Counted from the stretch's first letter, positions 7,441 through 17,876 are shown. The stretch: 64,000 nt of DNA from Achromobacter piechaudii NBRC 102461 (GCF_001571245.1 NZ_BCTK01000001.1:124001-188000), one strand, 5' to 3'. Notes: generated from the letters alone by a model not told the origin. Program-made: numbers and translations.

Positions 7441-8976
7441 ATGACCCTTGCCGAACCGACGCTGGTCGCGGCGTTCGCGCGCGCGTGGCGCCAGCCTGAA
7501 TGGGCGGCGCGCGCCGCCATCGTGACGGCCGACGCCACGCTGACGTATGCCGACCTGCACCGCCGCGTGGCGCACATTGCTGGCGGCCTGCGCGCGGCCG
7601 GCGTTGCGCCCGGCAGCTTTGTCGCCATCGCGATGGAGCGTTCGCTGGATCAGGTGCTGACGATACTGGGCGTGATGGCGGCCGGCGCTTGCCCTTGTCC
7701 GTTGGAGCCCCGGCTGTCCGCCGAGGAAACAGCGCGGCGCGTGGCGGCGGTAGGGCTGACCTGGATGTTGCGCGATGAAGCCAATCTGGCGACGGCGGCG
7801 GGCAGCGGGCTGGCCGCATCCCGAGTGCTGGATGCGGCGACACTGGCTGGCGCGGCGCAAGCGCCCGGCGCCAGCGAACTCCGCATCGACGACATTTCGC
7901 CCGATGCGCCCGGCCTGTTGCTGTTCACCTCCGGCAGCACCGGCAACCCCAAGGGCGTGCTGCTCAGTCACCGGGGGCTGGCCAACAATGCGCGCGGCGT
8001 GCTGGCGCATACCGGTTTGACGGACCAGGACCGGCTGCTGCACGTGATGCCGCTGCATCACACCAACGCGCTGAACAACCAGATCTTCGCGCCGCTGCTC
8101 GCCGGCGCTTGCGTGGCGTTGGCGGGCCGCTTTCGCGCCGATGACATGCCGGGCCTGTTGCGCGACTTCCGTCCCACCATCATCACCGGCGTGCCCACCA
8201 TGTATGCGCGCATGCTGGAACTGGAATTCGACCCGCAAAGCCTGGCGGGCCTGCGCTTTGCGCGCTGCGGATCCGCGCCGATCACCGAAGCGCTGCACCG
8301 TCGCATCGAAGCCTTCCTGGGCTGCCCGCTGGTCGTGTCCTACGGCTTGTCCGAAGCCACCTGCACGTCCACGATGAATCCACCCGAGGCGCGCCGCATC
8401 GGTTCGGTAGGCACCGTGCTGGCGGGCCAGCGCGTCACGCTGCGCCTGCCCGACGGCGCCGAGGCCGAGCCGGGCGGCGAGGGTGAAATCTGCATCGAGG
8501 GCGACAGCCTGATGCTGGGCTACCTGGGCGTGGACAACGGCGGCGATGCCGCGCCGGCCTTGCTGCGCACGGGCGACCTGGGCCGCTTCGACGAGGCGGG
8601 CTATCTCAGCATCACGGGCCGCATCAAGGACGTCATCATCCGTGGCGGCGAAAACATCTCGCCCGCTCTGATCGAAGGCGTCGTGACGGGGCTGCCGTTC
8701 GTGGCCGCATGCTGCGTGGTTGGCGCGGCGGACGAAGACCTGGGCGAAGTGCCGGTCGTCTTCGTGCAGCCCAAGGCCGATGCGAAGTCGGATGCGAGCG
8801 AGGCGGCCGTGATCCAGGCCGAGGTGCTGGCGCGGCTGGGCCGGATCTACGTGCCGCGCGAGGTGCTCTGGCTGGACCGCTTGCCGGAGAACGCGGTGGG
8901 CAAGGTGGACCGCAAGGCGCTGGCCAAACTCGCTTCGCGCGCGGCCGAGCATGCCGAGGCCATCTCGTCGAAGTAG
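7441..8976 (+). CDS. AMP-dependent acyl-CoA synthetase/ligase
   Basis: 511 residues from the ATG at 7441, which follows a GGGAGA ribosome site 10 bases after the previous stop. Adenylate-forming motifs occur in order: LLFTSGSTGNPKGV (phosphate loop), YGLSEATCTSTM, LLRTGDLGRFDEAGYL, GRIKDVIIRGGENISP and a C-terminal ENAVGKVDRK with the adenylation Lys. It would activate a carboxylic acid to its CoA ester with ATP and so feed the pathway encoded upstream. The last 130 bases overlap the convergent phasin gene. Confidence 0.92.
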   Translation: MTLAEPTLVAAFARAWRQPEWAARAAIVTADATLTYADLHRRVAHIAGGLRAAGVAPGSFVAIAMERSLDQVLTILGVMAAGACPCPLEPRLSAEETARRVAAVGLTWMLRDEANLATAAGSGLAASRVLDAATLAGAAQAPGASELRIDDISPDAPGLLLFTSGSTGNPKGVLLSHRGLANNARGVLAHTGLTDQDRLLHVMPLHHTNALNNQIFAPLLAGACVALAGRFRADDMPGLLRDFRPTIITGVPTMYARMLELEFDPQSLAGLRFARCGSAPITEALHRRIEAFLGCPLVVSYGLSEATCTSTMNPPEARRIGSVGTVLAGQRVTLRLPDGAEAEPGGEGEICIEGDSLMLGYLGVDNGGDAAPALLRTGDLGRFDEAGYLSITGRIKDVIIRGGENISPALIEGVVTGLPFVAACCVVGAADEDLGEVPVVFVQPKADAKSDASEAAVIQAEVLARLGRIYVPREVLWLDRLPENAVGKVDRKALAKLASRAAEHAEAISSK

Positions 8977-9374
8977 GTAGACCAGATCCGGGTCAAGGGC
9001 GAAGCGGCAGGGTTGCCGACGGCGGCCGCCGATGCGCTGCGCAGCCAGGCTTTGCCCGCCTCGCTGACGCCCGCGGCCAGCGTCGCCTGATCTTGCAGCG
9101 CCGCGTGGCTGATCGCCTGCGCGGCGTCCAGTTGGCATTGCCACTGCTTGCGGGTGAGTTCACCCAGCGCCGGCGCAATCTGCTGCCAGTTGCCGTCGAA
9201 CTTCAGCGGCGCCAGCGTGGACAGGCATTGGTTGGTGCTGTTGCTGGCCAGCCGTTGCCCCAATGCCAGCCAGCGCTGCTGGCTTTCGCGGGCCAGGTCG
9301 GCCAGTCGCTGGCAATACGCGGTGCTGGCGCTTGCCAGATCCAGGGTCAGGGGGGCGGTGGTCTTGTTCATCAT
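8847..9374 (-). CDS. Phasin-like small protein
   Basis: 175 residues starting MMNKTTAPLTLDLASAST, with a good AAAGGA ribosome site. It is an amphipathic, Ala- and Gln-rich helical protein (ESQQRWLALGQRLASNST; EAGKAWLRSASAAA), typical of phasin-type proteins that coat polyhydroxyalkanoate granules. The last 43 codons (8847-8976) lie antisense to the acyl-CoA ligase gene and are Ser/Arg-rich, so this tail may be a loose extension. It follows the ABC permease on the same strand after 44 bases, but a functional link to that transporter is not obvious. Confidence 0.7.
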   Translation of the reverse strand: MMNKTTAPLTLDLASASTAYCQRLADLARESQQRWLALGQRLASNSTNQCLSTLAPLKFDGNWQQIAPALGELTRKQWQCQLDAAQAISHAALQDQATLAAGVSEAGKAWLRSASAAAVGNPAASPLTRIWSTYFDEMASACSAAREASLASALRSTLPTAFSGKRSSQSTSRGT

Positions 9375-9418
9375 GCGTCCTTTTATAGAAGTGGTAAGGG
9401 GCAAGAAATGCACTGGCC

Positions 9419-10546
9419 TCAGGCCATCTGGCTGAGGGTCTTGCGAAAACGCTTCAACGAGAAGGCGAACAGCACGCTGCCGATCAGCGCCAACGCCAGG
9501 AACGGCTGCCAGACGACAGAGAGGCCCGCGCCGCGAAACAGGATGGCCTGGCCCAATTCCACGAAATGGGTGGTGGGCGCAGCCAGCATGATGTGCTGCA
9601 CGAACTCGGGCATGCTCTCGCGCGGCGTGGTGCCGCCAGACAGCATCTGCAACGGCAGCAGCACCAGCACCAGCAGCATGCCGAACTGCGGCATGCTGCG
9701 CGCCAGCGTGGCCATGAAGATGCCCATGGACGTGGTGGCGAACAGATGCAGCGCCACGCCCGCCAGGAACAGCGTCACCGAGCCTTCGACGGGTACGTGC
9801 AGCAGCCCGCGCACCACGAAGGTCAGGGACAGGCCCGCCGACACCAGCACCACCAGCCCCATCGACCACACTTTCGCCACCATGATTTCGGTGGGCGTGA
9901 CCGGCATGACGAGCAGGTGTTCGATGGTGCCGTGTTCGCGCTCGCGGATCAGCGCCGCGCCGGTCAGGATGATGGACAGCATGGTGACGTTGTTGATGAT
10001 CTCCATCAGGCTGCCGAACCACGCCTGGGTAAGGTTGGGGTTGAAGCGCATGCGCACGGCAAGGTCCACCGGCAGCTCGGTGGGCTTGCGGTAGCGCCGC
10101 ACGAATTCGTTGATCTCGTCGCTGACGATCTGCTGGATGTAGTTGCTGCCCGTGAACGCCTGGCTCATGCGCGTGGCGTCTACGTTCAGCTGGATCTGCG
10201 CGGGCTTGCCGGCCAGCACGTCGCGCTGGAAATTGGGCGGGATGTTGACCGAGAACGTATAGCGCCCGGCGTCCATGCCCGCGTCGGCCTCGGTGGCCGT
10301 GACGATCTGCGGCTGCGTGAAGTGCGGCGGATAGAAGGCCGAGGTGATGCGCGAGGACAGCGGCGAGACGTCCTCGTCCACCACTGCGATGGCCGCGTTG
10401 TGCAGCGATTCGGGTACGGCGGTGGCGGCGGTGTAGATCATCAGCGTGAACGACACGAAGATCAGCACCAGCATCATGGGATCGCGCGCCAGGCTCCACA
10501 ATTCCTTGACGCCCAGCCGGAAGATATTGGCAAGATGTCGCTGCAT
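9419..10546 (-). CDS. ABC-2 type transporter permease (YhhJ-like)
   Basis: 375 residues: one N-terminal membrane segment (about 25-45), a large periplasmic domain, then a cluster of about five membrane helices in the C-terminal half, the standard ABC-2 permease plan. The cytoplasmic signature REREHGTIEHLLVMPVTPTE (about 205-225) is typical of YhhJ/YbhR permeases. It starts 2 bases after the RbbA-like gene and completes a four-gene exporter operon. It probably pairs with the permease domain of that protein to form the channel. Confidence 0.93.
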   Translation of the reverse strand: MQRHLANIFRLGVKELWSLARDPMMLVLIFVSFTLMIYTAATAVPESLHNAAIAVVDEDVSPLSSRITSAFYPPHFTQPQIVTATEADAGMDAGRYTFSVNIPPNFQRDVLAGKPAQIQLNVDATRMSQAFTGSNYIQQIVSDEINEFVRRYRKPTELPVDLAVRMRFNPNLTQAWFGSLMEIINNVTMLSIILTGAALIREREHGTIEHLLVMPVTPTEIMVAKVWSMGLVVLVSAGLSLTFVVRGLLHVPVEGSVTLFLAGVALHLFATTSMGIFMATLARSMPQFGMLLVLVLLPLQMLSGGTTPRESMPEFVQHIMLAAPTTHFVELGQAILFRGAGLSVVWQPFLALALIGSVLFAFSLKRFRKTLSQMA

Positions 10547-10548
10547 GA

Positions 10549-13320
10549 TCAGGTCTCCTGCTTTTTCAAGAGCAGCACCGATGCGCCCAGGATGATCGGG
10601 ATGGCCACCAGCAACGGCCAGAACGAGGCTTGCAGGTCGGAGAAGTCCAGCGCCTTGCTGAACACGCCCCGGCTGATGGTCAGCATGTGGGTGGCGGGGT
10701 AGATCTGGCCGATCATGCGCCCCACGCCTTCCAGCGATGACACGGGGTTGAGCAGGCCGGCGAACTGCACCGCCGGCACCAGCGTGCCGATCATGGTGAA
10801 GAACAGCGCGGCGATCTGGCTGCGCGTGAAAGTCGAGGCCAACAGGCCGATGGCGGTGGCGACCACGTTGTAGATCAGCGCGGCGGCCAGCAGCGTGACG
10901 AAGCTGCCGGTGATGGGCACGTCGAACACGGTCACGGCCAGCAGCGTCATCAGCAGGAAATTAAGCATCGCCAGCGCGACGTAGGGAGCCTGCTTGCCCA
11001 GCAGGAACTCCAGCCGCGTGACGGGCGTGACGTACAGGTTGATGATCGAGCCCAGCTCTTTTTCCCGCACCACCGCCAGCGCCGTCAGCATCGCCGGCAT
11101 CATCAGCAGCAGCAGCGGGATCACGGCCGGCACCATCGCGGGCAGGCTGCGCACGTCGGGGTTGTAGCGAAAGCGCGTTTCGATGCCGATCTGCTGCGCG
11201 GCGCTGTCGCCCAGCCGTTCGCGCGCCTGTTGTTGCAGCCAGCCCTGGTGCATGCCCTGCACATAGCCGCGTATGGTTTCCGCGCGCTGCGGCATGGCGC
11301 CGTCGATCCACACGCCGATCTGCGCGGGGCGTCCGCGTTCGGCGTCGCGCGCAAAGCCTTGCGGGATCTCGATGGCCAGCGACAGCTCGCCGCTGCGCAT
11401 GCGGGCATCCATGTCCTGGTAATCGGTAATCGGCGGCCGTTCGACGAAGTAGCGCGAGCCGGCCAGATTCAGGCTGTAGTTCTGGCTCAGGCTGGTCTGG
11501 TCGCGGTCCATGACGGCGTAGCGCAGGTCTTCCACATCCAGGCTGATGCCAAAGCCGATCACGAACATCAACAGCAGCGAGCCGGCCAGCGCGAGCGTTG
11601 CACGCACGGGGTCGCGGCGCAATTCCAGCGTCTCGCGCCACAGGTAGCTGATCATCCGTTGCAGCTGGAAGCCGCCGGGTCGCGTCTCGGCCGCGTGAGG
11701 GGCGGGGCGCTGCGGCTCGCGTTCGTCCTGGGGCGCATCGGCCGTCGATGCGGGCTGCGTGCCCGCGCCGGCATCGATCAGGTAGGCGATGAACGCCTCT
11801 TCCAGCGTCTTGGCGCCGCGCTGCCGCACGATCTCGTCAGGCGAGGCGCTGACCAGCACCTTGCCTGCGTGCATCAGCGACATCCGATCGCAGCGCTGCG
11901 CCTCGTTCATGAAGTGCGTGGAAATGAAGATGGTGACCTGGTCTTGCCGCGCCAGCGAAATCAGAAGGCGCCAGAAATTGTCGCGGGCCACGGGGTCCAC
12001 GCCCGAAGTCGGTTCGTCCAGGATCAGCAGCTCGGGCTTGTGCACCATGGCCACCGCCAGCGACAGGCGCTGGCGCACGCCCATCGGCAGGTTTTCGGGC
12101 AGTTCGTCCAGCACGTCGCCCAGGTCGAAGCGCGACGCCATTTCGTCCACGCGAGCGGCGATGTCGGCCTCGGGCACGTGGAACAGGCGTGCGTGCAGCA
12201 CCAGGTTCTGGCGCACGGTCAGTTCGCCATAGAGCGAGAACGCCTGCGACATATACCCCACGCGCCGCCGCGTATCGATGTTGCGGGGATCGACCTCGAC
12301 GCCGAACAGCCAGGCTTGGCCTTCGCTGGCCGGCAAGAGGCCGGTCAGCATCTTCATCGTGGTGGACTTGCCGCAGCCGTTGGAACCCAGGAAGCCGAAG
12401 ATCTCGCCTCGGCGGATGCGGAAGTTGACGTGGTCCACGGCGACGAAATCGCCAAAGCGCATGGTCAGGTCGCGCGCCTCGATGGCGATGGGCGCATCAT
12501 CGTCCAGCGCCAGCGGCGTGATGTGTACGGGCTGGTGGCCGCGCCGCTTCTCGGGTGGCAACAGCGCGATGAAGGCGGACTCCAGCGTATCGGCGCCGGT
12601 GCGTTGTTGCAGCTCGGCAGGCGTGCCGGTGGCCAGCACGCGGCCTTCGTCCATGGCGATCAGCCAGTCAAAGCGCTGGGCCTCGTCCATGTAGGCGGTG
12701 GCGACGATGACGCTCATGCCGCTGCGTTCGCGCCGGATGTCGTTGATCAGGTCCCAGAACTGCGCGCGCGCCAGCGGGTCCACGCCCGTAGTCGGTTCGT
12801 CCAGGATCAGCAGGTCCGGATCGTGGATCAGCGCGCAGCACAGGCCCAGCTTCTGCTTCATGCCGCCAGACAGCTTGCCGGCCGGACGCGACAGGAACGG
12901 CGCCAGCCCGGTGCTACGCGTCAGCGTGTCGATGCGGCGGCGGCGCTCGGCGGCGCTATGGCCGAACAGGCGGCCGAAAAACTGAAGATTCTCTTCGACC
13001 GATAGCGTCGGGTACAGATTCTTGCCCAGGCCCTGCGGCATGTAGGCGATGCGCGGGCAGACCGCGTCGCGGTGGCGCTTGCTGCCCATGTCGCCATCGA
13101 GCACGTCGACCGAACCTTGCTGCACCGCGCGCGAACCGGCGATGAGCGCCAGCAGGCTGGACTTGCCCACGCCGTCGGGGCCGATCAAGCCCACCATGCG
13201 GCCGGCGGGAATGTCCAGCGTGATCCCATCCAGCGCGACCGTCTTGCCGTAGCGCAGCGTCACGTCCGACAGCTTGACCACCGGCGGCACGGACGCGGCC
13301 ATCGTGGTCGTGTCCATCAC
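10549..13320 (-). CDS. Fused double-ATPase/permease ABC protein (RbbA/YhiH-like)
   Basis: 923 residues, close to the length of E. coli RbbA. ATPase 1 (about 14-250) has Walker [12 protein letters not shown], signature LSGGMKQK and Walker [13 protein letters not shown]. ATPase 2 (about 278-500) has [11 protein letters not shown], a degenerate signature ([10 protein letters not shown]) and [12 protein letters not shown]. An ABC-2 permease with about six helices fills 560-923. With the HlyD protein and separate permease it forms a yhiI-rbbA-yhhJ-type exporter; the outer membrane factor gene just upstream completes an envelope-spanning pump. E. coli RbbA has also been linked to ribosomes, but nothing here decides that. 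The start overlaps the adaptor stop (13317-13320). Confidence 0.92.
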   Translation of the reverse strand: MMDTTTMAASVPPVVKLSDVTLRYGKTVALDGITLDIPAGRMVGLIGPDGVGKSSLLALIAGSRAVQQGSVDVLDGDMGSKRHRDAVCPRIAYMPQGLGKNLYPTLSVEENLQFFGRLFGHSAAERRRRIDTLTRSTGLAPFLSRPAGKLSGGMKQKLGLCCALIHDPDLLILDEPTTGVDPLARAQFWDLINDIRRERSGMSVIVATAYMDEAQRFDWLIAMDEGRVLATGTPAELQQRTGADTLESAFIALLPPEKRRGHQPVHITPLALDDDAPIAIEARDLTMRFGDFVAVDHVNFRIRRGEIFGFLGSNGCGKSTTMKMLTGLLPASEGQAWLFGVEVDPRNIDTRRRVGYMSQAFSLYGELTVRQNLVLHARLFHVPEADIAARVDEMASRFDLGDVLDELPENLPMGVRQRLSLAVAMVHKPELLILDEPTSGVDPVARDNFWRLLISLARQDQVTIFISTHFMNEAQRCDRMSLMHAGKVLVSASPDEIVRQRGAKTLEEAFIAYLIDAGAGTQPASTADAPQDEREPQRPAPHAAETRPGGFQLQRMISYLWRETLELRRDPVRATLALAGSLLLMFVIGFGISLDVEDLRYAVMDRDQTSLSQNYSLNLAGSRYFVERPPITDYQDMDARMRSGELSLAIEIPQGFARDAERGRPAQIGVWIDGAMPQRAETIRGYVQGMHQGWLQQQARERLGDSAAQQIGIETRFRYNPDVRSLPAMVPAVIPLLLLMMPAMLTALAVVREKELGSIINLYVTPVTRLEFLLGKQAPYVALAMLNFLLMTLLAVTVFDVPITGSFVTLLAAALIYNVVATAIGLLASTFTRSQIAALFFTMIGTLVPAVQFAGLLNPVSSLEGVGRMIGQIYPATHMLTISRGVFSKALDFSDLQASFWPLLVAIPIILGASVLLLKKQET

Positions 13321-14384
13321 GGCACCTTCACTTCAAGGTTGGCGGGCCAGGCTGCCTGGCTGTCCAGCTTCAGCCAGGCCACGCCGGGCAAGCCGGTCTT
13401 GACCTGCTGCAAGTGCTGTTGCAGCAGCAGCGGATCGATCTGCGCCTTGACGCGGAACATCAGCTTTTGCCGCTCGCTGGCGGTTTCGACGGTCTTGGGA
13501 GTGAACTGCGCGGTGCTGGCCACGAAGGACACCTTGGCGGGGATGACGTATTGCGGCGCGGCGTCCAGGATGATGCGCACGTCCTGCCCCAGCGCCACGC
13601 GGCCAGCCGCCTGTTCGGGCAGGAAGAACGTCATGTAGACGTCGGTCAGGTCGACCATGTTGAGCACCTTGCCCCCCGCACCCAGCACTTCACCGGCCTG
13701 GGCCACGCGGTACTGCACGCGGCCGGCGCGCGGCGCGCGCAGTTCGCTGTCGGCGATATCGGCATCGATGCGGGCGATGGTGGCCAAGGCCGCGTTCACG
13801 GCCGACTGCGCGCCAACCTGGGCGGCGCGCGCGGCCTGGATGGCCGCTTCCGCCGCCTTCACCTGCGCACGCGAGGCGGTGACGGCTGCCTGCGCGCTGC
13901 GGACCCGGGCGCGGTCATCGTCCAGTTCCTGGATGGACGAGGCGCCTTCCTTGGACAAGGCTTCCGACCGCGCGAGCCGCCGTTGGGCCGCATCCAGCTC
14001 GCTTTCGCGCTGCAACACCACGGCCTCGGCGGCCAGCTTGTCGCTTTCGCGCTGCGCGATCTGGGCGCTGGCGCTGGCTGCGTTGTTGACGGCCTGCTGG
14101 TGCTGGGCGCGCGCTTCTTCGCGCTGCGCGTTCAGGGTGTCGATCTGCATGCGCGCCAGCGGCTGGCCGGCGCTGACGAAGTCACCTTCGGCCACCAGTA
14201 CGTCCTGGATGCGGCCGGGCAGTTTGGTGGCGACGTCGATTTCGGTGGCCTCGATGCGGCCATTGCCGCTGATGAAGCCTTCGCCGGGGCCGGTGTCGGA
14301 CAGCATGCGCCAACCCGTGAACGCGGCAGCGGCCACGGCCAGCACGACAAGAGCGGGGATCAGTTTTCGAGTGGGCAGCTTCAT
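13317..14384 (-). CDS. HlyD/membrane-fusion adaptor protein (YhiI-like)
   Basis: 355 residues: an N-terminal membrane anchor ([18 protein letters not shown], about 8-25), a lipoyl half-motif ([23 protein letters not shown]), a long Ala/Gln/Glu-rich coiled-coil hairpin (about 85-200), then the second lipoyl half ([20 protein letters not shown]) and a beta-barrel. It links the inner membrane ABC pump to the outer membrane factor. It overlaps the pump gene by ATGA and starts 16 bases after the outer membrane factor gene. Confidence 0.93.
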   Translation of the reverse strand: MKLPTRKLIPALVVLAVAAAAFTGWRMLSDTGPGEGFISGNGRIEATEIDVATKLPGRIQDVLVAEGDFVSAGQPLARMQIDTLNAQREEARAQHQQAVNNAASASAQIAQRESDKLAAEAVVLQRESELDAAQRRLARSEALSKEGASSIQELDDDRARVRSAQAAVTASRAQVKAAEAAIQAARAAQVGAQSAVNAALATIARIDADIADSELRAPRAGRVQYRVAQAGEVLGAGGKVLNMVDLTDVYMTFFLPEQAAGRVALGQDVRIILDAAPQYVIPAKVSFVASTAQFTPKTVETASERQKLMFRVKAQIDPLLLQQHLQQVKTGLPGVAWLKLDSQAAWPANLEVKVP

Positions 14385-14400
14385 GGTTCTGGTCCTGGAT

Positions 14401-15915
14401 CTATCGGGTCGAGGTAGGCACTTGCATGGCGTCGGGCGCGGGGTGCGGCGCTGTAGTCACGTCCGACGCGCTCTGTGTCGGGAGCGGGGCGTCGGCCTGC
14501 GTGCCGCCACCGAGCGCGGCATACAGGCCCACACGCGCGGACAGCAGCGCCCGGCGCGTCTGCACCAGCGCCTGCTGCGCGGTGAGCAGGTCGCGCTGCG
14601 CGTCCAGCACTTCCAGATAGGGCGATGCGCCATGGTCATAGCGCAGCTTGGCCAGCCGCGCGCGTTCGCTCTGCGCGGCGACGGTGGCGCGCAGCACCTG
14701 CACCTGTTCGGCCAGCCAGTGACGCGCGGCCAGCGCATCGGAAACGTCCTTGAACGCGCTCTGGATGCTTTGTTCGTAGCGGGCCACGGCCTGGTCGCGG
14801 CGCACGTCGGCCAAGTCCAGAGTGGCGCTGCGCCGGCCGGCGTCGAAGATCGGCAGGTCCAGGCTGGGCGCGAAGCTCCACGCGCCGCTGCCGCTGCCGA
14901 ACAGGCCGTTCAGTTCGGCGCTGGCGGTGCCGAATGCGCCCGTCAGCGTGATGCGCGGGAAGAAGGCTGCGCGCGCCGCGCCGATGTTGGCATTGGCGGC
15001 GCGCAACTGGTGTTCGGCGGCCACGATGTCGGGGCGTTGGGTCAGCAGGTCGGACGGCAGCCCGGCCGGCAGGTCCAGCATCACGGCGTCGTCATCCAGG
15101 CCAGCCTTGGGCAAGGGCAGGTCCAGCGGCTTGCCCACCAGCTGTTCCAGCGCATGCGCCTGCGTGGCGCGCGCCTGTTCCAGTTCCGCGCCCAGCGCGC
15201 GGGCTTGCTGCCACAGCGTTTCCACCTGCGTCAGATCCAGCTTGGAGATCGAGCCCACCTCGTAGCGGCGGCGGAAGATGCGTAGCGATTCGCCGCGCGA
15301 GGCGATGGTTTCGCGGGTAAGCGCCAGTCGTTCGTCCAGTTCGCGCAGCGTCAAATAGCTGTCGGCCACCTGCGCGATCAGGCTCAACGTGGCGGCCCGC
15401 GCGGCGGCGTCGGACGCCAGGTAGTTCTCCAGCGCGGCGTCTTTCAGGCTGCGCACGCGGCCCCAGAAATCCAGCTCCCAGGAAGCCATGCCGACCCCGG
15501 CCTGATACTGGCTGCCGACCATCGGCTGGCCGGTCAGGTTCAGGTCGCCGGGGGTGCGGCTGCGCGCGCCTTCGGCCTGCACGCCGATCGTGGGGAATTG
15601 GTCGGCGCGCTGGATGCCGTACAGCGCGCGGGCCTCTTCGACGCGCAGCAGGGCTTGGCGCAGATCGCGGTTGTTGGCCAGCGCTTCGGTGATGAGGCCC
15701 TGCAGCACGGGGTCGGTGAAATAGCTGCGCCAACCCACGCGGGCGGCGTTGATGCCCGCCTCGGCCTGGGACGGCTCCGAATAGGTGCTGGCCACCGGCA
15801 GGGCGGGGCGCTCGTAGGTCGGGGCCATCGACACGCAACCCTGCATCAGCAGCACGGCCAGGGCGGCCGGCGCCAGGCGGGCAGCGTGCCAGGCCGGAAG
15901 CGGACGGCGAGTCAT
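14401..15915 (-). CDS. Outer membrane efflux lipoprotein (OprM/NodT family)
   Basis: 504 residues from the ATG at 15915, placed by a GGAG ribosome site and by the lipoprotein signal that follows: a hydrophobic stretch ending LLMQGC, with lipidated Cys27. The mature start ([19 protein letters not shown]) and two repeated outer-membrane-factor domains with long helices are typical. It forms the trimeric outer membrane channel for the HlyD/ABC pump encoded next and is the first gene of that operon. Confidence 0.94.
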   Translation of the reverse strand: MTRRPLPAWHAARLAPAALAVLLMQGCVSMAPTYERPALPVASTYSEPSQAEAGINAARVGWRSYFTDPVLQGLITEALANNRDLRQALLRVEEARALYGIQRADQFPTIGVQAEGARSRTPGDLNLTGQPMVGSQYQAGVGMASWELDFWGRVRSLKDAALENYLASDAAARAATLSLIAQVADSYLTLRELDERLALTRETIASRGESLRIFRRRYEVGSISKLDLTQVETLWQQARALGAELEQARATQAHALEQLVGKPLDLPLPKAGLDDDAVMLDLPAGLPSDLLTQRPDIVAAEHQLRAANANIGAARAAFFPRITLTGAFGTASAELNGLFGSGSGAWSFAPSLDLPIFDAGRRSATLDLADVRRDQAVARYEQSIQSAFKDVSDALAARHWLAEQVQVLRATVAAQSERARLAKLRYDHGASPYLEVLDAQRDLLTAQQALVQTRRALLSARVGLYAALGGGTQADAPLPTQSASDVTTAPHPAPDAMQVPTSTR

Positions 15916-16348
15916 GTGTCGGTTCTCCATCGCGTTGGTGCCGGACGTAACGCCCGGCGGGGTTACCGTGGCGCGTCGCACGCGGGGCGGCTGAGGGGCA
16001 GGGCGGCCAGTGCGTACGCGGCCACTGCCGCCTGTCCCGCCATGGGGCGATTGCCCCGGTGTTGCGCCTTCCAGCGGCTCGGTCGCGGCGGCCTTTGCCG
16101 CCGATGCCAAGGCCGGTTTTACGGCCCGTGGCGTCCTTGCCGCATCCAAGGGAAAGATCGTCGCAGCGACCGGTTTCAGGGCCGGCGCCGGGTCGATCGG
16201 CTTGGAATATCTGGAACTGATTTTGCCCGCCAAGGGACTATCTTTCTTTGATCGAAATCAAGGTAACGACTGACCAGTCGGTTTTTAATGAGGCCGTCGG
16301 GCGGCGCGCGGCCTTCGTTGTGGCGCGCCGGTTTGCAAGGAGACACGG
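15916..16348. promoter_or_regulatory. Divergent region between efflux operon and tetR
   Basis: 433 bases without a convincing gene. The reading frame extends upstream from the efflux gene through this stretch but shows no protein-like pattern. Seen here: a small imperfect hairpin at 15947-15966 (GTAAC/GTTAC outer arms), about 30 bases before the efflux start, and a clear palindrome at 16267-16280 close to tetR. Confidence 0.55.
16267..16280. promoter_or_regulatory. Putative TetR operator
   Basis: CGACTGACCAGTCG: perfect 6-base arms with a 2-base centre, 68 bases upstream of the tetR ATG. The CGACTG/CAGTCG core is typical of operators of AcrR-like TetR repressors of efflux genes. It probably mediates autoregulation and control of the divergent pump. 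Confidence 0.55.
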
Positions 16349-16951
16349 ATGAGCACGCAACGCCGGCGTCTGCCTCCTACCGTGCGTATGGGGCAGATCC
16401 TGGACGCTGCGCTACAGGAATTTTCGGCGTCCGGATACGCGGGCGCGCGCATGGATGACATCGCGCTGCGCGCCGGCTTGTCCAAGGGCGGCCTGTACGC
16501 GCATTTTTCAAGCAAAGAAGACGTTTTCCAGGCGCTGCTGGAGCGGCATCTCTGTCCGCCCCGCCTGGACGCGCAGGCCATGGTGCAAGCGTCGGGCACG
16601 CCACGGGAGCTGGCCGAATGCCTGGTCGATCATCTCTATGCCAGCCTGGCCAATCCCGCCATGATCGCCATGATGCGCTTGCTGCTGGCGGAAAGCGCGA
16701 GGGTGCCGCACCTGGCGCGGCGCTGGCGGCAAGAGACCGCCGACGTCCATCTGGAAGATATTGCGCGCCTGCTGGCGCTGGCCCGCGAACGCGGCCTGTG
16801 CAAGGCGGGCGTGGCGGCCCGGCATCCCGAGCTGCTGCTCTCGCCGGTGGTGCATGCCATTGTCATGGCGATGTTGCTGGGTCCCGAGGACGGCGCGAAT
16901 CTGGCGGCGCGGCGCGATGCGCATGTCGCGCTGATCTGCGGTCTGCTGTAG
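16349..16951 (+). CDS. TetR/AcrR family transcriptional regulator
   Basis: 200 residues. The N-terminal helix-turn-helix (residues about 12-58) reads ILDAALQEFSASGYAGARMD, then LRAGLSKGGLYAHFSSKEDV in the classic TetR form. The C-terminal ligand domain has no recognisable specificity. It is divergent from the efflux operon with a palindrome between them, so it is most likely the pump's repressor, released by an exported compound. It ends 20 bases from the convergent GntR gene. Confidence 0.92.
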   Translation: MSTQRRRLPPTVRMGQILDAALQEFSASGYAGARMDDIALRAGLSKGGLYAHFSSKEDVFQALLERHLCPPRLDAQAMVQASGTPRELAECLVDHLYASLANPAMIAMMRLLLAESARVPHLARRWRQETADVHLEDIARLLALARERGLCKAGVAARHPELLLSPVVHAIVMAMLLGPEDGANLAARRDAHVALICGLL

Positions 16952-16971
16952 CGGGCACGGGGCCCGCAACC

Positions 16972-17871
16972 TTACGTCGAGGCGCGTAGCCGGGCCAGCT
17001 CGGCGGACAGCTCGGCGACCAATGCCTGGGCGCGCGCCAGCGGATCGTCCTGCACAGCGGCGGGAGCGGTGGGTGAGGCTTCGACAGGTGTTTCCTGCAA
17101 ACGCGGATGCACGCTTTCGTGACCCATGCTGACGTCCACATCGAACACCAGTTGTTCGGCGCGATGCCAGGTGGTGAACCATTCCAGCGGACGGCCGTGC
17201 TGGTCCATGCCCTGGCCTTGCAGCATCAACAGGGGCGTGCCCGCCTGCGTGTCGAGCAGGCCCGCCAGCCTGGCGTCTGCCGCCACGGCGCGGATCTGAT
17301 TGCGGCCGGCCCCGGGACGCAAACCGAAGCGGCGCGTCAGCACGCCATGCAGCGACGCGTCCGCCAGGTCTTCGGCGCGCAGACCGGGTACGGCATCGGC
17401 CGGCAGCCAGGTGCGCACGTAGGCCAGCGGCGCGTCGGCCACGTGGCGCAGGCGTTCCAGCATCAGCAATTGCGTGGTGCCGAAAAACGCCGCGACGTCG
17501 GCCGGCGGTTCGGCGCGCGCGAAGGCCAGCACGCGAGTCTGCAAGGCCACGCCGGACTGCGCGAACTGCTCGTACAAGCCCGTGGAACGCTGCACCAGCC
17601 GGCGATGTTCCTGCGGCGCGGCAACCGTCGCCGGGCGTCCGCTTTCGCGTTGGATCAGCCCTTCGGTGGCCAGCGCCGCAAGCGCCTGGCGCACCACGCT
17701 GCGCGCCACGCCGAAGCGCTCGCACAGCGCGGCCTCGCTAGGCAGCACGGCGCCCGCCGCCAGCTTGTTCGTTCGGATGAAGCCCCGCAACAGGGTCGCC
17801 ACCTGGGCGTGCAGCGGGATATCGCCGGAGCGATCAAGAATGGGCAATGCGTCGTGCGTGGCGGGCGCCAT
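16972..17871 (-). CDS. GntR family (HutC/UTRA) transcriptional regulator
   Basis: 299 residues from the ATG at 17871, chosen for its strong GGAGG ribosome site. The winged helix covers about 10-75 (LPSEAALCERFGVARSVVRQ, then ATEGLIQRESGRPA) and a UTRA ligand domain about 95-240 (QLLMLERLRHVADAPLAYVR). It is the last gene of the acid-sugar operon, beginning 5 bases beyond the pdxA2 stop, so it is co-transcribed with the genes it probably controls. The palindromes at 21251-21284 in front of the operon are the likely target. Confidence 0.93.
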   Translation of the reverse strand: MAPATHDALPILDRSGDIPLHAQVATLLRGFIRTNKLAAGAVLPSEAALCERFGVARSVVRQALAALATEGLIQRESGRPATVAAPQEHRRLVQRSTGLYEQFAQSGVALQTRVLAFARAEPPADVAAFFGTTQLLMLERLRHVADAPLAYVRTWLPADAVPGLRAEDLADASLHGVLTRRFGLRPGAGRNQIRAVAADARLAGLLDTQAGTPLLMLQGQGMDQHGRPLEWFTTWHRAEQLVFDVDVSMGHESVHPRLQETPVEASPTAPAAVQDDPLARAQALVAELSAELARLRAST

Positions 17872-17876
17872 GGAAA

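Noticed and set aside
15931-16233. N-terminal extension of the outer membrane efflux gene
   Set aside because: The added residues have no pattern and would bury the lipoprotein signal; the GGAG site fixes the start at 15915.
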